From the NCBI GenBank assembly GCA_025331125.1, contig JAOALB010000014.1, positions 248,001 through 312,000 of the forward strand: a stretch of DNA of 64,000 nt, read 5' to 3'. Source of the DNA: Mycogone perniciosa. Taxonomy: Eukaryota; Ascomycota; Sordariomycetes; Hypocreales; Hypocreaceae. This document shows positions 10,984 through 23,206 of the stretch, in pieces (the first letter of the stretch is position 1; every line of letters starts with the position of its first letter). The position numbers were made by a program, and so were the translations under genes. The notes under the pieces are model-generated. The model did no database searches and was not told where the DNA came from. It worked only from the letters and a program-made list of their open reading frames with translations.

Positions 10984-13900
10984 TCAGGTTAGGCATAGCA
11001 CTTCATGCTCTCTCTCTTGAACTCGTAGGACAAGGCGTTCCCACCAGGGACGTCTCTTGCCAATTTCTAAATTATGGCAGTCGATCGGTGGCGCCAGGTC
11101 GGGTTCTGAGTTGATCCATGCCCAAATCCTTTGCAATGCTTCATAAAGTGGAGGAACGCTCTGTAAATCATAATTAGTTTCTGGATGGGGAGATAGACAT
11201 GCATGTATGGGCAGTACGTACGCTTCGCACAGGTGTGCTAACAACTTTTTCAAACCAACGCTTAGATACATTCATGTGATTGGGAACGGTTGCCAGCATG
11301 CCAAGGAGAAAGACGGGAAACAGAGGTGCTTGAGCGGTAAAGTAAGTCCCTGAAGTCGGCATTATGTGAATACATTTTGCCAGGTCATTCATGTTAGCCA
11401 GTACGTGTGGGTGATTTCGAGGTAATCTAGAAGACAGGGGTTAGTTTTGGTCCCTTTATGAGCAAAGAGTGACGAACCTCAAAGTTCGGCATTGGAGATA
11501 TATGATTGCAGCAATTCTCCACGCCTCGGCTGTAACATCCGTCATCGCCGGTGACGAGTCAATGAGGTACCCTTCTGGCACAGCGCGCACCCATTCGATT
11601 GTCTGTAGTCCTGATTTTGCTTCCTCCCAGTCTCTGGATTCACTGCTCCATTGCCTCATCTCCAATAACTCGTTAAGTAGGTATTCTGCGGTGAGAGGTA
11701 TGATGGGACTCTCACGATCTTGCTGAAGCCGCGCAGCACAGTACGTGATTTGACTCATGACGTGGAGTAGTTTCTTAGAAAACCCACAGCCGCCATGAAT
11801 CTCATACATGTCTTGCGGCGTACCATATAGAAGCCACCCAAAACGAGCAGCCTGTTGCTCAGGATCAAATGTCTTCGGTGAAGGAAGTGGCATCATAGGT
11901 TGAGCTAGAATTACAGCCCGGCCAACGATGATGGACTGGGAGATGCGTAATGAAGAAAGCTGGACATTAGTCTTGAGCCAGAAACGCGAGCCTTGATCGG
12001 TAGCCTCGAGGAAATGTTCGCTCTGCCGAAATCCTTGTAACCAGCGAGGGTTATATGGCCTTTGTAGTCGGCGTTCAGTGAGGACAATCTGGGTTATACG
12101 TCAGAAATGTTCATGTCGGTTTTGCAGGGTCAGGCTAGCACATATTCCCTCACACCATAGGGCAAGCAAAGAAGTTGACTCACATCTTGCATGGAGAGAA
12201 TGGAGGCAATTGTGATCAGTTCACTCGCCTCCTCCCCATCCAGGCTGTCCCATCTATCGAGTAGATCGCTCAAGCGACCCTCAGCAAGAGAGAAACGTGA
12301 GTTGGTCCGCCTGCGGATGGTATCCATCGGCTGGTAGTCATATATGTAGATACCCGCAAGGCTTTGAATTGCGGCACAGACGCCGGGGCTCTCATGCATC
12401 TTGGCGAAGTCCTTGAGCCACAGGTTGGTCTTACCAAGGACACTCCGACCAGGACACCAATTCAAGATATCTATTTCGAAGCATAATATTAGAATCAGAA
12501 GCATGAGAGAGAGAAGGGGGAAGTTAAGCGTGTAAAGACGCAACAGAGAAAAGAGAAGGAACGTGATTTAATGGGCTTGAGAATTTACACATACAAAATG
12601 ACCAAAACTGCCGATCCATATGATCCATCTTCGTACCTAGGCCGAACTGCGGCGGTACCATGCGCGGGCCTCCGGCTGTTGAGTGGCCGGCCGTCATGAG
12701 CTCTGTTGCACTGGTAGATGAGAAGGTTAAAGTAGGACTTGATTGTGTAGATGGCGGCGTGTTGCTCATGAAAGAGAGTGCGAAGTCAGATGCAATTGGT
12801 GAGCGAAAGTTCATCGTGGAAGCTGGAGAGTCTGGAGAGGCATGGCGGGCAAGAGCCAGGGCAGTAGACGACCGTCTGGCTGAAAACGACTGAGATGATT
12901 CTAGTTCATCGTTGTCCTCCTCTTCGTCATCGCACTCTCTGACAAAGGATGTAGATGAGCGGTCAGCCGATGTCTTGCGTTCCGGCCAATGGAACTTGAT
13001 GTAGCCATTGACGTTGCCATCTGAAGGGCGAGGGAAACGAGGGGATGTTAATTTCCCGAAGCTGCCTATGCAGTCCCTAAATGGGCTGACGAACAGCGTT
13101 TTGGATGGAACCTTGCGGCGATGTTGGTCCTGGGATTTGGTCGGTGTGTCCGGGACCGGCTCGGCCGATGTAGCTGGCAGCACACGGGATAGGTGGGACC
13201 GCTGGGACAGAGGAGGGGAAGGATCCAGAGGATCGATATGGTTTGCTGGGGGAGGGTCGAACTCTGCAGGCGGCGGCACTGGAGCCAACGTCAGTTTATG
13301 GGCTCGATTTTGAACCATGGCATGCGCTATGGCTCATGTGTGGTGAGAAATGTGCCTGGATGTGTGTGGGTGGTAGGAGGCAGGCAGCACGGACAAGGGA
13401 TGGAGAAATGATAGTGAGTTACAGCAGCATGACGAGATGAAAACCAAGTTGTAGGACAACACAGGAGCGGGGTGAGCTTGTATTTGTTGCTGCAGGAGGA
13501 GATATCCTCTCTCTACTCCTTTAATGGAGGGACGTGTGATGGGGACAAGATGCAGGTGCGATATAATGGAGTCTGCTGCAATGCGATGCTAGGTGGCAGG
13601 GGCAGCGCCGAGAGGCTAGCAATAAGAGCAAGACATAAGGAGCAATCGGGATCCGATTGGGTGGGAAAGGGTATTTAGAAGGAAAAAAGAAGGAAAAGAC
13701 GCTCCATAGACATGCAACTGAGCGGATGGATCATGATTAGTTCGTTCCACTTCTTACCTGGAGATATCGAAGGTGCAATTACGGTCTCTATTTTTGTTGT
13801 TGCCGTTGGAGTTGAGTCTGCAGGTGTCGAAGAAGCCGCCGATGAAGCCGCCGATGAAGATGCAGCTGCAACAAGGGCCGGGGAGGGACCCGTAACTGGA

Positions 13901-14238
13901 GCTGCAACTGGAGCCCAGGCAACGTGGGCATCCTCCGGTGTTGGCTCAAAGGCGACAAGTAACTGAGAGGGAGGAGGCCAAGGCGCATCGAACCCGGGGG
14001 TTGGATTACCAATTGGAGCGGCCCAGAGGCCGACTGCATAAGGCCCCATGCCGGCCATGGAGGACATTGGAGCAGACATGCTCACAGGCGGCGCGAAGAT
14101 GGGTTGCCCATGATGCATGGGCGGCTGCGAGTGTTGGTGCTGGTGCTGGTGATGGTGCTGGTGATGGTGCTGATGCTGCGGCGACAGCTCGATTTTGATG
14201 CGCTTCGCCGGGCGCTCACGATCCAGATCGTCCCCCAT
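10984..14238 (-). CDS. Fungal transcription-factor-domain protein, no visible zinc cluster
   Basis: Exons (minus strand, high to low) 14238-13758, 13278-12595, 12470-12184, 12088-11478, 11426-11222 and 11160-10984 give 814 residues, and all phases agree. The C-terminal half is a typical Fungal_trans_2-type regulatory domain (PF11951 group): DRQFWSFYILNWCPGRSVL, then LAGIYIYDYQP, SMQDIVLTERRL, and a RRPWWERLV tail. The N-terminus has a basic AKRIKIE stretch (possible nuclear signal), a His/Gln repeat, and long Ser/Pro/Ala-rich segments. A Zn2Cys6 cluster, usual in this family, was not found in any exon or in the 479-nt first intron. The protein may act without its own DNA-binding domain, or a 5' exon is missing; a candidate at 15200-15314 does not fit in phase. 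It lies tail to tail with the methyltransferase and might regulate it, which is inference. Confidence 0.8.
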
Positions 14239-17062
14239 CTGTGCAACGACTCACAACGCGCTCCGGGGCGCCTGCTTGTTTCGAGGCGAAGTCAATGGAG
14301 TGTCGCGTGGTTTGGAGCAGAAAAGGCTTCGACGCCGCCGCGTCGTGACGAACAATGGGAACCAGCGTCTGTCCCGGCTGTCGTGGCTCAGTGGACAGCG
14401 AGTGGGGTACACCCTCTTCTGGCAGCAGCAAAGTGACAGAATCACCGCCTTAGGTGTTACCTGACAAACCCCAGCCTGTTCCAGGTGGCCTCGGAACCTC
14501 CAGAACTAGGTTGAGCACCGACCACCCCCTAAGCATAGGCGCAGGCAGCTTACTTGTGAGAAGTGAGCAGGATGAACCTCGGACGTGTCTGTGGGCGATG
14601 CGTGTCGCGCGGGGAGGCGAGCGAACAGCGTTAGGGATGGCCTCCACCACTAAGCACTGGGCAAAAAATGACAGCTGTAAGGGCTTGGGCCTCAGGGCAA
14701 GTAGGGCAAGGTCGGGAGGCGGCAGCTGAGTAAGGCAGCTGCCGTTTGCAGTACCAGCAAGCAGCAAGGCGCTGCGCTGTTGGTTGTTGCAAGCAAGTGG
14801 AAGCTCAGGGCGTGGTGCGATGTGCGCCCGGCTGAACCCAGGCTAACGAGATGACTGGTAACAGAGATCTGATAGCTTGGGTACCAACAGACTGGTTCGT
14901 GTCAAAGCCAAATTTCCAAGATGGGATGGAGTGGAGGATTGGCGGAGAGGGGGGGCAGGCTGGCGCTTGTGTGGGATTGCAGGGGCGAAGGAGAAAAGAA
15001 GATGCGAGACGACGAGAAAACAATTTGGGTTGACCAGCCAGCCAGACGTGGAGCTGATCTGACCAGCCAGATCAGCAGCAGTGAGGAGAGAGGAGAGAAC
15101 AAGAGCCAGGGGTGTGCGGTTGTTTCTCTCGTGAGGGGAGAGAGGAGAAATAAAGGGCTTCGGAGGGAGACGGGGAGACGGAGAACAGGCAACACTCACT
15201 TTCACGCTTGACGATGCCGTCCTGCTGGGGGAGACTCGGGAGAGTCGCTGCATTAAAGTGGCCAATCGTCGGTACCCCTGGGTTTCGCTCTGGCCACTCG
15301 GCCATGTCTTCCATTCCTTTATGTATGTATTGGATCTACGGAGTACCTACGGGTGAGACAGGGAGGCCGGACGTCGGCTCTATCAATTTCTCCCCCACGG
15401 CCCTGCCTCTTTCATGTTACGGTTAGATGCGTTTGGGGAAGAGGGTGGGAAGAACATGGGAGGACCATGGACTATGGCTAGAAAAAGAGGCCTGGGGAGC
15501 GCCATAATTACTTTTATTCCGCCCCAAGTACAGTACATTGATCGGCGAAGCGCACCAAATCAGCGCTTTTCACACCACGCTTCCGGTGCCATGGCAGACT
15601 CCAGTCACTCAGCAGCTCGCGATGGGCCTGCCCTGGACGGGTCGTCATCAATCGGTGCTAGGGTTGAGACGCCACTGGGACGCCTTTGGGGCGCCTTTGC
15701 AGCGTCCTGGGGCACGTTGGGGCACACATTGGGCGACGCGGGTCCCACGAAACGGTGCTTTTTCCAGCTAGCCCCCATTTATGATTCGAGCGCATTGTAG
15801 GGTAAATCCCAGCTGCCCTTGCTTGAAGCTGCGCCAAACTAGGCCAGGGACGCCCCGATCCCTGGGAGCTGTCCCTCCTCAACCTATCTCGGACCGCGGC
15901 CACCATCTCAGATGATCGGCCACTGACCAATCCAATAGCCGCTTCGCTGAGGCTCGCTCTCTATCTGCGCTGAGATGGCTCGGCATCACATACCGGTGTG
16001 ACTAGGGTGCCGCGCGTGTCCCTGTACGGCGTAGGGTGCTCTCAGGGTACATTAGCGCTGGCCGTAGCCTTGTTGTCTCTTCCCTCGCGGTACGAAGTAT
16101 CCATTAATAGCGCTGCTCACGAGTAGTACTACCTGTACTAGGTAGGTTAGTAGCTAAGCAGGCTGGCCAACCTGGAGCCTTTGGGGCCGCGGCATCCATC
16201 TTGTACGAGCAGTCTGTTGACCTGCACAAGGCCTCATAAGGAAGAAGCATCGACGCATAGCGGCCAGCATCGCCAGCACTTCTAGATCCCGATTCTCTCT
16301 GTCTGCGGTTTGGGTAGGACAAGCTGGGGGCGAAGGTGGTCTTTATGTCTTTTTTTTTTCCCTCCGTGCGCCGCCGCAGTTTGTGTGCGACCAGCTGGAA
16401 AATCGACCGAATCAGAGCCCTTGTCCTCCCACCCCTTCCCACACCCCCAGACACAAGGCCGTGCAAGACTCGGAATACAGCGAATACCCATATTTCTGAT
16501 TATTCATCTCGCCATTTCAACTTTCGGCATCCCTCACATCAGCCGGAGTGGGACTTGGGAGTGTTCACTAAACAGACCAGCAAGCAAGCTTCTCGTCCAG
16601 CGCAAGCCCAGAACAGAACCGCACCAGCTCCTCTGCGCACGCCGCGGCGCAGGACCTTGTTGGCTTTGGCCTATCCCTTCCCGCCAGCCTTGCCGTAAAA
16701 ACGGCGGGCGGCTATCGCCCTAGCGGTGGCCCACCAAACCAGTCCCTGGACGCAGAAACGGAACCGTTGCATTTTACAAGGCCGCTGGCAAGTGAGTGTG
16801 CGGGGCGGTCCGTGGGTGAGCTGTGAGCTTCCTCTCAGGTGAGCATCTCAACGTCGTCAGCACGACAGCTTGAGTCTGGGGCCTACGGAGGCAGAGCAAT
16901 CATCCGCGCATACTATACGACGCATTGATCTTTGCCTTAATCCAGCCAACGTGAAGGCTGGCGAGGAAGAACCTCTGAGGTGCTACGATTCCTCACCAGA
17001 GTTCCCCGTGAATACGTACAGTACAGTCCAGTCCAGTCCGGTACAGTCCAGTTCTGTTCATT
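14239..17062. other. 2.8 kb divergent upstream region
   Basis: This GC-rich spacer separates the starts of the transcription-factor-domain gene (-) and the C2H2 gene (+). On the minus strand, 15314-15200 is an open segment beginning MEDMAEWPERNPGVP and ending at a GTGAGT donor, so a 5' exon is possible. Isolated GTAC-type motifs lie at 15336-15348 and 16088-16098. Several overlapping open frames on both strands lack family features. The region probably holds promoters and long leaders. Confidence 0.5.
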
Positions 17063-18218
17063 ATGCCGATGTCCACCGCTTCACATCTTTTTGAGTCTGG
17101 CCTCGCCACGCCGCCGGCCACGCCCTGTCTCGAGACCCTCATCCGCCAGCATCTCGAGCTCGCTTCTCACGACATTCAGATGACCTCAGATGCGCCGCCA
17201 TCACCACCACAGGGCACTTCTTCGCCTGATGCAAGCGCTCTAGTGAATGAAATGGGCGATTACCTGACTCGAACCGCAATGCTATGGGCTCAGCTCACTG
17301 AGAGCCTCTTGAAAGGGCAGCACATTACTCGTGCCACCCTGGAAGTCCACGAAAAGTCCCGATCAAGCACTGGGCTCTCAGATCTGTCTGCAGTTGCTGC
17401 CCTCGACGTCACCCTTGGCCGCCTTCGGTATGAATAACCTTCTCAAATGACAGTGGTGTGGTGGCCATGACATGAACCGAAGATTTAAATGTGCTGACTA
17501 ATCGTCAACCTGGTGTGTAGCAAAATCCGAGACTTGACGGCACTATTCTCCCGTGAAGTCCAATCCATCTGGGAATCATCAGAAGCTCCAGCTGGATTGA
17601 TGAGCTCGTCGCCGGTCATGCCGGCGTCATCGATGTCTCCTTACTATGAGGTTTCATCAGCGTCACAGTCCATGTCAGGGACGGGTGATGGAGAGTCGCG
17701 AGTTCCAAAGACTCGCAAGCTACTTCCTGATAACCCCAGCGCGCCGCGCGGAGGAGGAGATGCCTCGGGGTCGGACGACTCAGACGATGATGATGATGAT
17801 GAGGAAAAGTTCGCCAGTATCGATATGGAAGCTCTAAGGCAACGAGGTAAAGGAACTTACTATTGCCCTAAAGGGCATCGTTGCGACAAAGGAGGGGTCG
17901 ATAAAGACGGCAATCTAGTGCTCTTCGACCGCAACTCATCCTTCGCGTATGTACAAGTAGATGCCCCTCCCGCCCTCGTGTCCTGTGCCATTGCGGTCAG
18001 ATCTATTTCGATAGGGCTTACCGACGGTTGCAAGAGGAAATACGCCATCTCCCCCTAGCATGTTGCTAATTCGTATGGATAGGCAACACTGTAACAAGCA
18101 CCGCAAGCCTTGGCGGTGTGAGCTCCCAGGATGCCCAAACCCTCCCAAGAAGCGAAGGTTCGCGCGCCGCGATGGATTAGAAAGGCACAAAGCCACCGTC
18201 AAGCATTACCTCACATGA
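17063..18218 (+). CDS. C2H2-type zinc-finger protein
   Basis: Exons 17063-17427, 17521-17946 and 18083-18218 give 308 residues with consistent phases (introns 93 and 136 nt). The middle carries an acidic run (SDDSDDDDDDEE, about residues 200-215). The C-terminus has paired zinc ligands: CPKGHRC followed about 30 residues later by HCNKH, then CELPGCPNPP...RRDGLERHKATVKH, a clearer C2H2 finger. The first finger has unusually wide spacing (C-x5-C, long loop, H-x3-H), and intron 2 cuts through it. A nuclear DNA-binding role is likely from the basic finger region. The N-terminal half (about residues 60-125) looks helical, without a known domain. Targets are unknown. The ATG two codons downstream is an alternative start. 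Confidence 0.8.
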
Positions 18219-18435
18219 AATGAATGAGGATCTGACGGCTGGTTGATAGGCCCCACGTTGGGCATGTATGTATGTCCCAAAAACCCACCCCACAGGAACA
18301 ACAAGAAACAGAGAGTGAGGGGTCGAGGGAGCAGGGAGCAGGGAATGATATCAAGGAAACGGGCATGTGTTGATCATAATTGGTTGAGCCTGGCCAGAGC
18401 CTGGCCGCCAGCCCGATGTCTTGTGTTAAGAGGAT

Positions 18436-18485
18436 CATGATGATGATGACGACGATGATGACGCCGATGATGATGATGATGATGG
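18436..18485. repeat. GAT triplet microsatellite
   Basis: An imperfect (GAT)n tract interrupted by GAC and GCC, 218 bases past the stop of the C2H2 gene. It lies outside coding sequence. Confidence 0.85.
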
Positions 18486-19181
18486 AGAAAGCAGCAAACA
18501 AACAAACCAAGGAAACAAAAGTAGCAAGTAAGGAGAAAGGATTTTGGGGGTGTGAGCTGGAAAGTCTTGCGGCTCGCCCCGAGTCCGAGGTTCTGGCCTC
18601 GGCGCCGTCGCAGGTCCGTCAGCTTGCGATGTCACGGTACCTGTAGAAGCCACGCACGCCACCCGCGCGAGGTTCAGATTGCCTGTATTTGCATCCCTCG
18701 CGATAGCGGCCTATCAGACCGGTGGAAGCGGCATCAACAACAAACAGCATCGAAACAACAGGCGCAGATCAAAAACACAAAAGGGCTTGTTTAATTAGTC
18801 GGAAGGGCCCTCCACAAGGATGGCGCCAGCTGTAGCACACACACACACACTTCCAGTTCCAGAGGGCTGAGCAAACAAAATGGTATTAAATGTACGTATA
18901 CATATGATTGCATGGGAGCAGACAGCCGAAAACTTTCGGGCGAGATATAAAAAAGACTTGGGTGTGTGATATCTAGGGGGAGGGGGTCGGTCGAAGGAGG
19001 AAAGCCTGATTTCTGTGTTTCGGAAGCATGAACGAAATGGGATTCGGTGACATACTGTGGACACTTTTGTTTTCCATCAGTGACAGAAGCAATCAAAGGA
19101 GTAATACAGAATGGATCTTAGTCTGGCTGGCTGGCTGGTGGTTTGTTGAGATTTGCTAAGACCGAAGATGCTCCACTGCGC

Positions 19182-19213
19182 GTACTCGTACTCCGTACCT
19201 CGTACTCAGTAGT
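19182..19213. repeat. GTAC-type motif cluster
   Basis: GTACTCGTACTCCGTACCTCGTACTC: successive GTAC cores separated by three to four bases, including one GTAC-TCC-GTAC unit and a TCG spacer variant. Confidence 0.7.
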
Positions 19214-22132
19214 AGTCGTCTCTGATACAAAATAACAACCTACTATTGTCTGTACTATTGGTACGAACTAATACATGGTATGTATCTTTCAGTCGACTCC
19301 TCCGCACTCGTACGAGTCAATACTCGTAAATCATGCATAAGCTCTTCCTTTATCTTGGGCTGCATTCAGGCTGGTCATGCGGTCTTACACCCTGGTTGAT
19401 AGGTCCTCACCGGTGAGAGTAGCATGTGGGCTACCATACATAAGTTCATGCTCCGTACTTAACAGAGCATTCACCGATACCCATTTTAGCAGCCCTATCC
19501 AGCAAATGGGGAGAACTATCTCCACAGGCCACGCATACAATGGATGCTATGGGCAGATTGAAACTATCCAGGCCTGTCTAAGCGTGTCTAGGCGCATCCA
19601 AGGACATGGGACAATTCCAATATCACCCTGGCTGTGGGTTCGGGCACGGAGGACAGGCCGGAGACAGCATGTACAGTACATCTTCGTGCCAAAACAGACA
19701 GGCTGCATAGGTGGGCATTACAGCCGCCTGCATCATTTTGTTTGGGCCATGGCCGACTTTTATCGGGTCTTCGGGTCAACCTCTTCTTATGTTTATTAAG
19801 TGTCAGATCGCGTGGGGGCACAGTGGCTCTAATAGGGCGCACGTGTCCCTCCACATGATGATGAGAAGCATCGCTGCCGTAGTACGTTACGGAGAAGCCC
19901 GGGTCCCTTGTCCTGTCAACTCAGCTCTCCCTCCGCCAGCATCACGCGGCAGCGCGCGTCAAGAGGCGATATATCGCAGGACCGCACACTGCAGCAAAGA
20001 ACACCTTGCTTGCATTGCATTAGCCCAAACATCCAGCTCTGCCGCTGTTATGCACAACGCCGAAGCGACTGCTACCCCAGACAGGCTTCCTCAGCACTCT
20101 CGTCCCACGGAGGACGGCGCTCTAGGGAGGAAACGATTGGCATGAAGCCCTCCCCGCGGTAGGAAAGGCGGGGTGCAAATCAGGGGCCTGCGGCTGTGGA
20201 ATCTCACAGGTTTGCCGTTCCACACGGAGGGCTTGTTGCTCAGGAGATCAAGCTCCGGAAACCAGGTCCTTGGGACCAGCCCATCCCACCCTGATCCTCG
20301 ATGACTCGCAGAAAGATGATTCGGGAGTGGAAGGTAGATGGGTGTTTGCATCGGATAATGACAGTCCCTGTGTCACCTCGGACATTTCTCTCGTCGGCTG
20401 AGGACGAGACTGTGTCGATCGAGGGAGGGACTCGGGACACTTGCCATCGTCCTCGTCATGAGTGATGAGGGGGACACCCTGATATGTATGATATAGCCAA
20501 CTTGAAAGATTGAGGACAGAGAAAGGGGGAAAGAGGATGATGGATGGCAGAGAACGGGATGCCAATCTCCTTACCGACAGTCTGGACCGAGACAGAGTGA
20601 CCACGTGGTATGTTATGCCTATTTGTCGGGATGAAATTGAGGAGAAGCCTGTCAGCGCCAGCTGTGTGCTCCGAACGGAGGACTAGTTGTCGAGGCCAGC
20701 CAGCCAGCCAACAGGACATTTTACAGCCCACAGAGCAACGGTCCTGCAAGTGGTAAGCCTAATAGGTATCTCATGACCAGTCCTTGGGCCGCTCCCGACA
20801 CAGAGGTATGGCGTCACGTTGCAGGACCGAGATCGAAAGTCATGGTGCCACTGTTTGATTGGGCACCCGATGCGGTGGAATGGCGGCGTCGTCAAACCCA
20901 CAATGGAGCCTCAAGGTCTCAACACCGACGCCCTCGGCAATCCTTTTGTTGGACTCTGATGCGAATCCCGGCTCGGATTCTGATGAATCGGGGCTTATCT
21001 CCCATCCTCTTTCCCCCTCGGCGATCTTCGTGTTGGACGGGCAGACGGCCGGGGAACCATCTATTGATAGCCGCACACTCATACCACTCATACGAGGACA
21101 CTCACCGCCTTGATCCCCAACACATGACGTTCTCACGGCCTCGCGATCCTCACCATGAGCTCGGCGACTTGCAAGATAGCGCTGCACGTGGTTTCGAGAC
21201 GGTGCGGCCCTAAAGCACAGCAACGGAGTTGAAGAGGGAGACGAGAGGGGAGAGACAAGAGAGGACAGGGGTCCCACCGAGTCTACATCTCGATCTCCCT
21301 GCCGGAACCCGCCACCGTCTCTCCTTATTTGATAAAGCCAAGAGTCGCTCGGAGCTTTCCGCCAAAAGCAGAGCCCAGCTTAGTCGTTGGTGGTCATAGT
21401 CGTAGTAATACTCCGTCCGGGGTTCATAGGCAGAGTGAATGGGAGCCAATCCCAAACGATGGCTTAGGATTCTTGGCCTCCAAGAGGCAAAAGAGGCGGC
21501 GCTAAATTTGGGTGGCGCCCCTTTGCACAACCCTGTCCTGCATCTCAGGCACCGCACAGCGGCTTCGCCTTTTGAGCAGCAAACTGCAGAAGGGGGGCGG
21601 GCTCCTCGTTGCTTTGCTTCTTTTCGTCAAGCGGCGGCGAAGCCTTCGAGACTCTGCGCCACCATCTCGTCTCATGTCGTACGGACGGACTCATCGTACA
21701 TGAAATGCGTCACGTCTCATGCAAGCTGTAGGCAATATTACCAGCATGTTTTGTCTGCCGATCATATGTATGTACGAGTATGTATGCAGGCAGACAAATA
21801 AACAAACGCCCCCCCTTCCCCCCCCCCAAGGATGGACGGAAGGGGGAGGACAAGAGAGAACCGCCGAGGAACTGACAGGACAGACGTCAACCTAGGAAAA
21901 CAGGAGAGGAGACGAGAGGAGACGAGAGAAGGGGGGGTAAACCAGCAAAGCGAGAAGAGAGAACACAGAGGAGCAACGCGAGTAAGGTCGCACCAACAAA
22001 TAGCAATCGCGCGAGACGACTTCGATTAAAGCCGGCGGCATTAGCACTGACAAATGCAACAACAGGCGGATGTCCGTCAGTCTTCTAGTCGTTTGCCTCT
22101 TAATTTAGCACGTCCAAGTATAGCTATCGCAG

Positions 22133-22350
22133 CTACTCCGTACTCGTAGACTAATAGCAGTGCCGTCTGCTTCGTGTTTCCGGCCTGACTATCTGCGTAG
22201 TGTACTTTGTAGGAGTAGTACTACTAGTACTCCGTAGTCCTGCGTAGTCCTGCGTAGTTTGCTCGTACTAGTACTCTGTACTCCGTAGTAGTATATACAA
22301 AGTACTGGTCAGTAATGAATGCACTGCGCATCCGAGTACATACTCCGTAC
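22133..22350. repeat. Dense GTAC-type motif array with CGTAGTCCTG direct repeats
   Basis: At least six ACTCCGTA/GTACTCCGTA units lie in 220 bases. They are mixed with near-identical direct repeats of CGTAGTCCTG (about 22235-22256) and GTACTAGTACTCTGTACTCCGTAGTAG-like strings. It is the richest cluster of the family in the window, about 0.9 kb upstream of the amine oxidase start. Confidence 0.75.
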
Positions 22351-23035
22351 ATGCGACTTTGTATTAGGGTTATTTTCGATCCCCTTCCTTTTTCCTAGCG
22401 CAGCCCAGCTCGCATCTTTGCCATACGAAGCTCGTCGTTTTGCATCGGTTTGGCCTCTTCTCTCCTCCTGCTAGGCCTACAGCTCTCTTGATGTGTTACC
22501 AGCCGTGCGTAGCTTTTACCCTTTTGTCCCACTTCCTTCAGCCGAAGCCGGGTTGATCCCTTCTGTCCGGACCTCTTCTCTCCATCGCACGCCAGCAGAC
22601 ACCACACAGTCTCACACACACATCCGCGCGGAGTATATTCTTCTTTTCTCCTTCGACATCTCTCCAATTTTTGCCTTTCTCACCCCTCCTCACTCACTCC
22701 TAACAATGCCAGAGGCCTTTCCCCACCACACCACAGGGGTGCGAGGAAATCCCCTTTTCCTGGATGAGACAGGTCCTTGGCCCTGACACGTCAAGTCGAC
22801 CGACTCACTCCCATGTTCTCTTCTCTGACCACTGACGCCGCCTGGCCTGACCCGGCTCCGGCTCCACGACGATGCGAGGTGACTGGCTGCGTTCCTGTTC
22901 CTGGCCCTTAGAGAGTGACTCCGTCGGCTGTTTCGTAGGCGGAATATGTTTTCTCGTTTGCTCTGACGTCGGGGGGGGGGGCCTTTTCCTCCCCCAAGTT
23001 TTCCGATTTGGGACGACCTAAGGAAGCTCAAGTAG

Positions 23036-23042
23036 TATAAAG
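23036..23042 (+). promoter_or_regulatory. Candidate TATA box of the amine oxidase gene
   Basis: TATAAAG lies 165 bases upstream of the ATG at 23207, within pyrimidine-rich leader-like DNA. Position and sequence fit a fungal TATA element, but no other evidence supports it. Confidence 0.4.
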
Positions 23043-23206
23043 TTCCACTCACCCGTCTCCGAGCCCGTAGCCTCTGACTCGGAATCATATCCCATTCCAA
23101 AGACCGCTTGCATCTCTTAGATACTTAAAGACCCTCTCTCTGTATCTTGTTGATCTCTTCCATCACGCCCCTACCATCTATCTATATACATTACATCATA
23201 TAAGCC

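Larger units (their letters stand above)
18219..23206. other. 5 kb stretch without a supportable gene
   Basis: It contains a GAT/GAC triplet repeat (18436-18485), a GTAC-type cluster at 19182-19213, a purine-rich tract (21836-21960), a dense GTAC-type cluster (22133-22350) and a run of G at 22970-22982. The last 600 bases are pyrimidine-rich and look like promoter and leader of the oxidase gene. Open frames are short, overlap on opposite strands and have no domain. Confidence 0.55.

Noticed and set aside
13788..14039. Extra open frames across the His/Gln repeat of the regulator
   Set aside because: Shadow frames of a CAG/CAC-like coding repeat; only the frame with MGDDLDRERPAKRIKIE splices in phase.
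15200..15314. Joining the 15.2-15.3 kb segment to the regulator's first exon
   Set aside because: The segment ends in phase 1 and the acceptor before 14238 needs phase 0, so the join gives an early stop.
19377..20170. Two overlapping 140-codon open frames (+)
   Set aside because: Cys/His-rich but without any regular finger spacing; the overlap suggests chance open frames.
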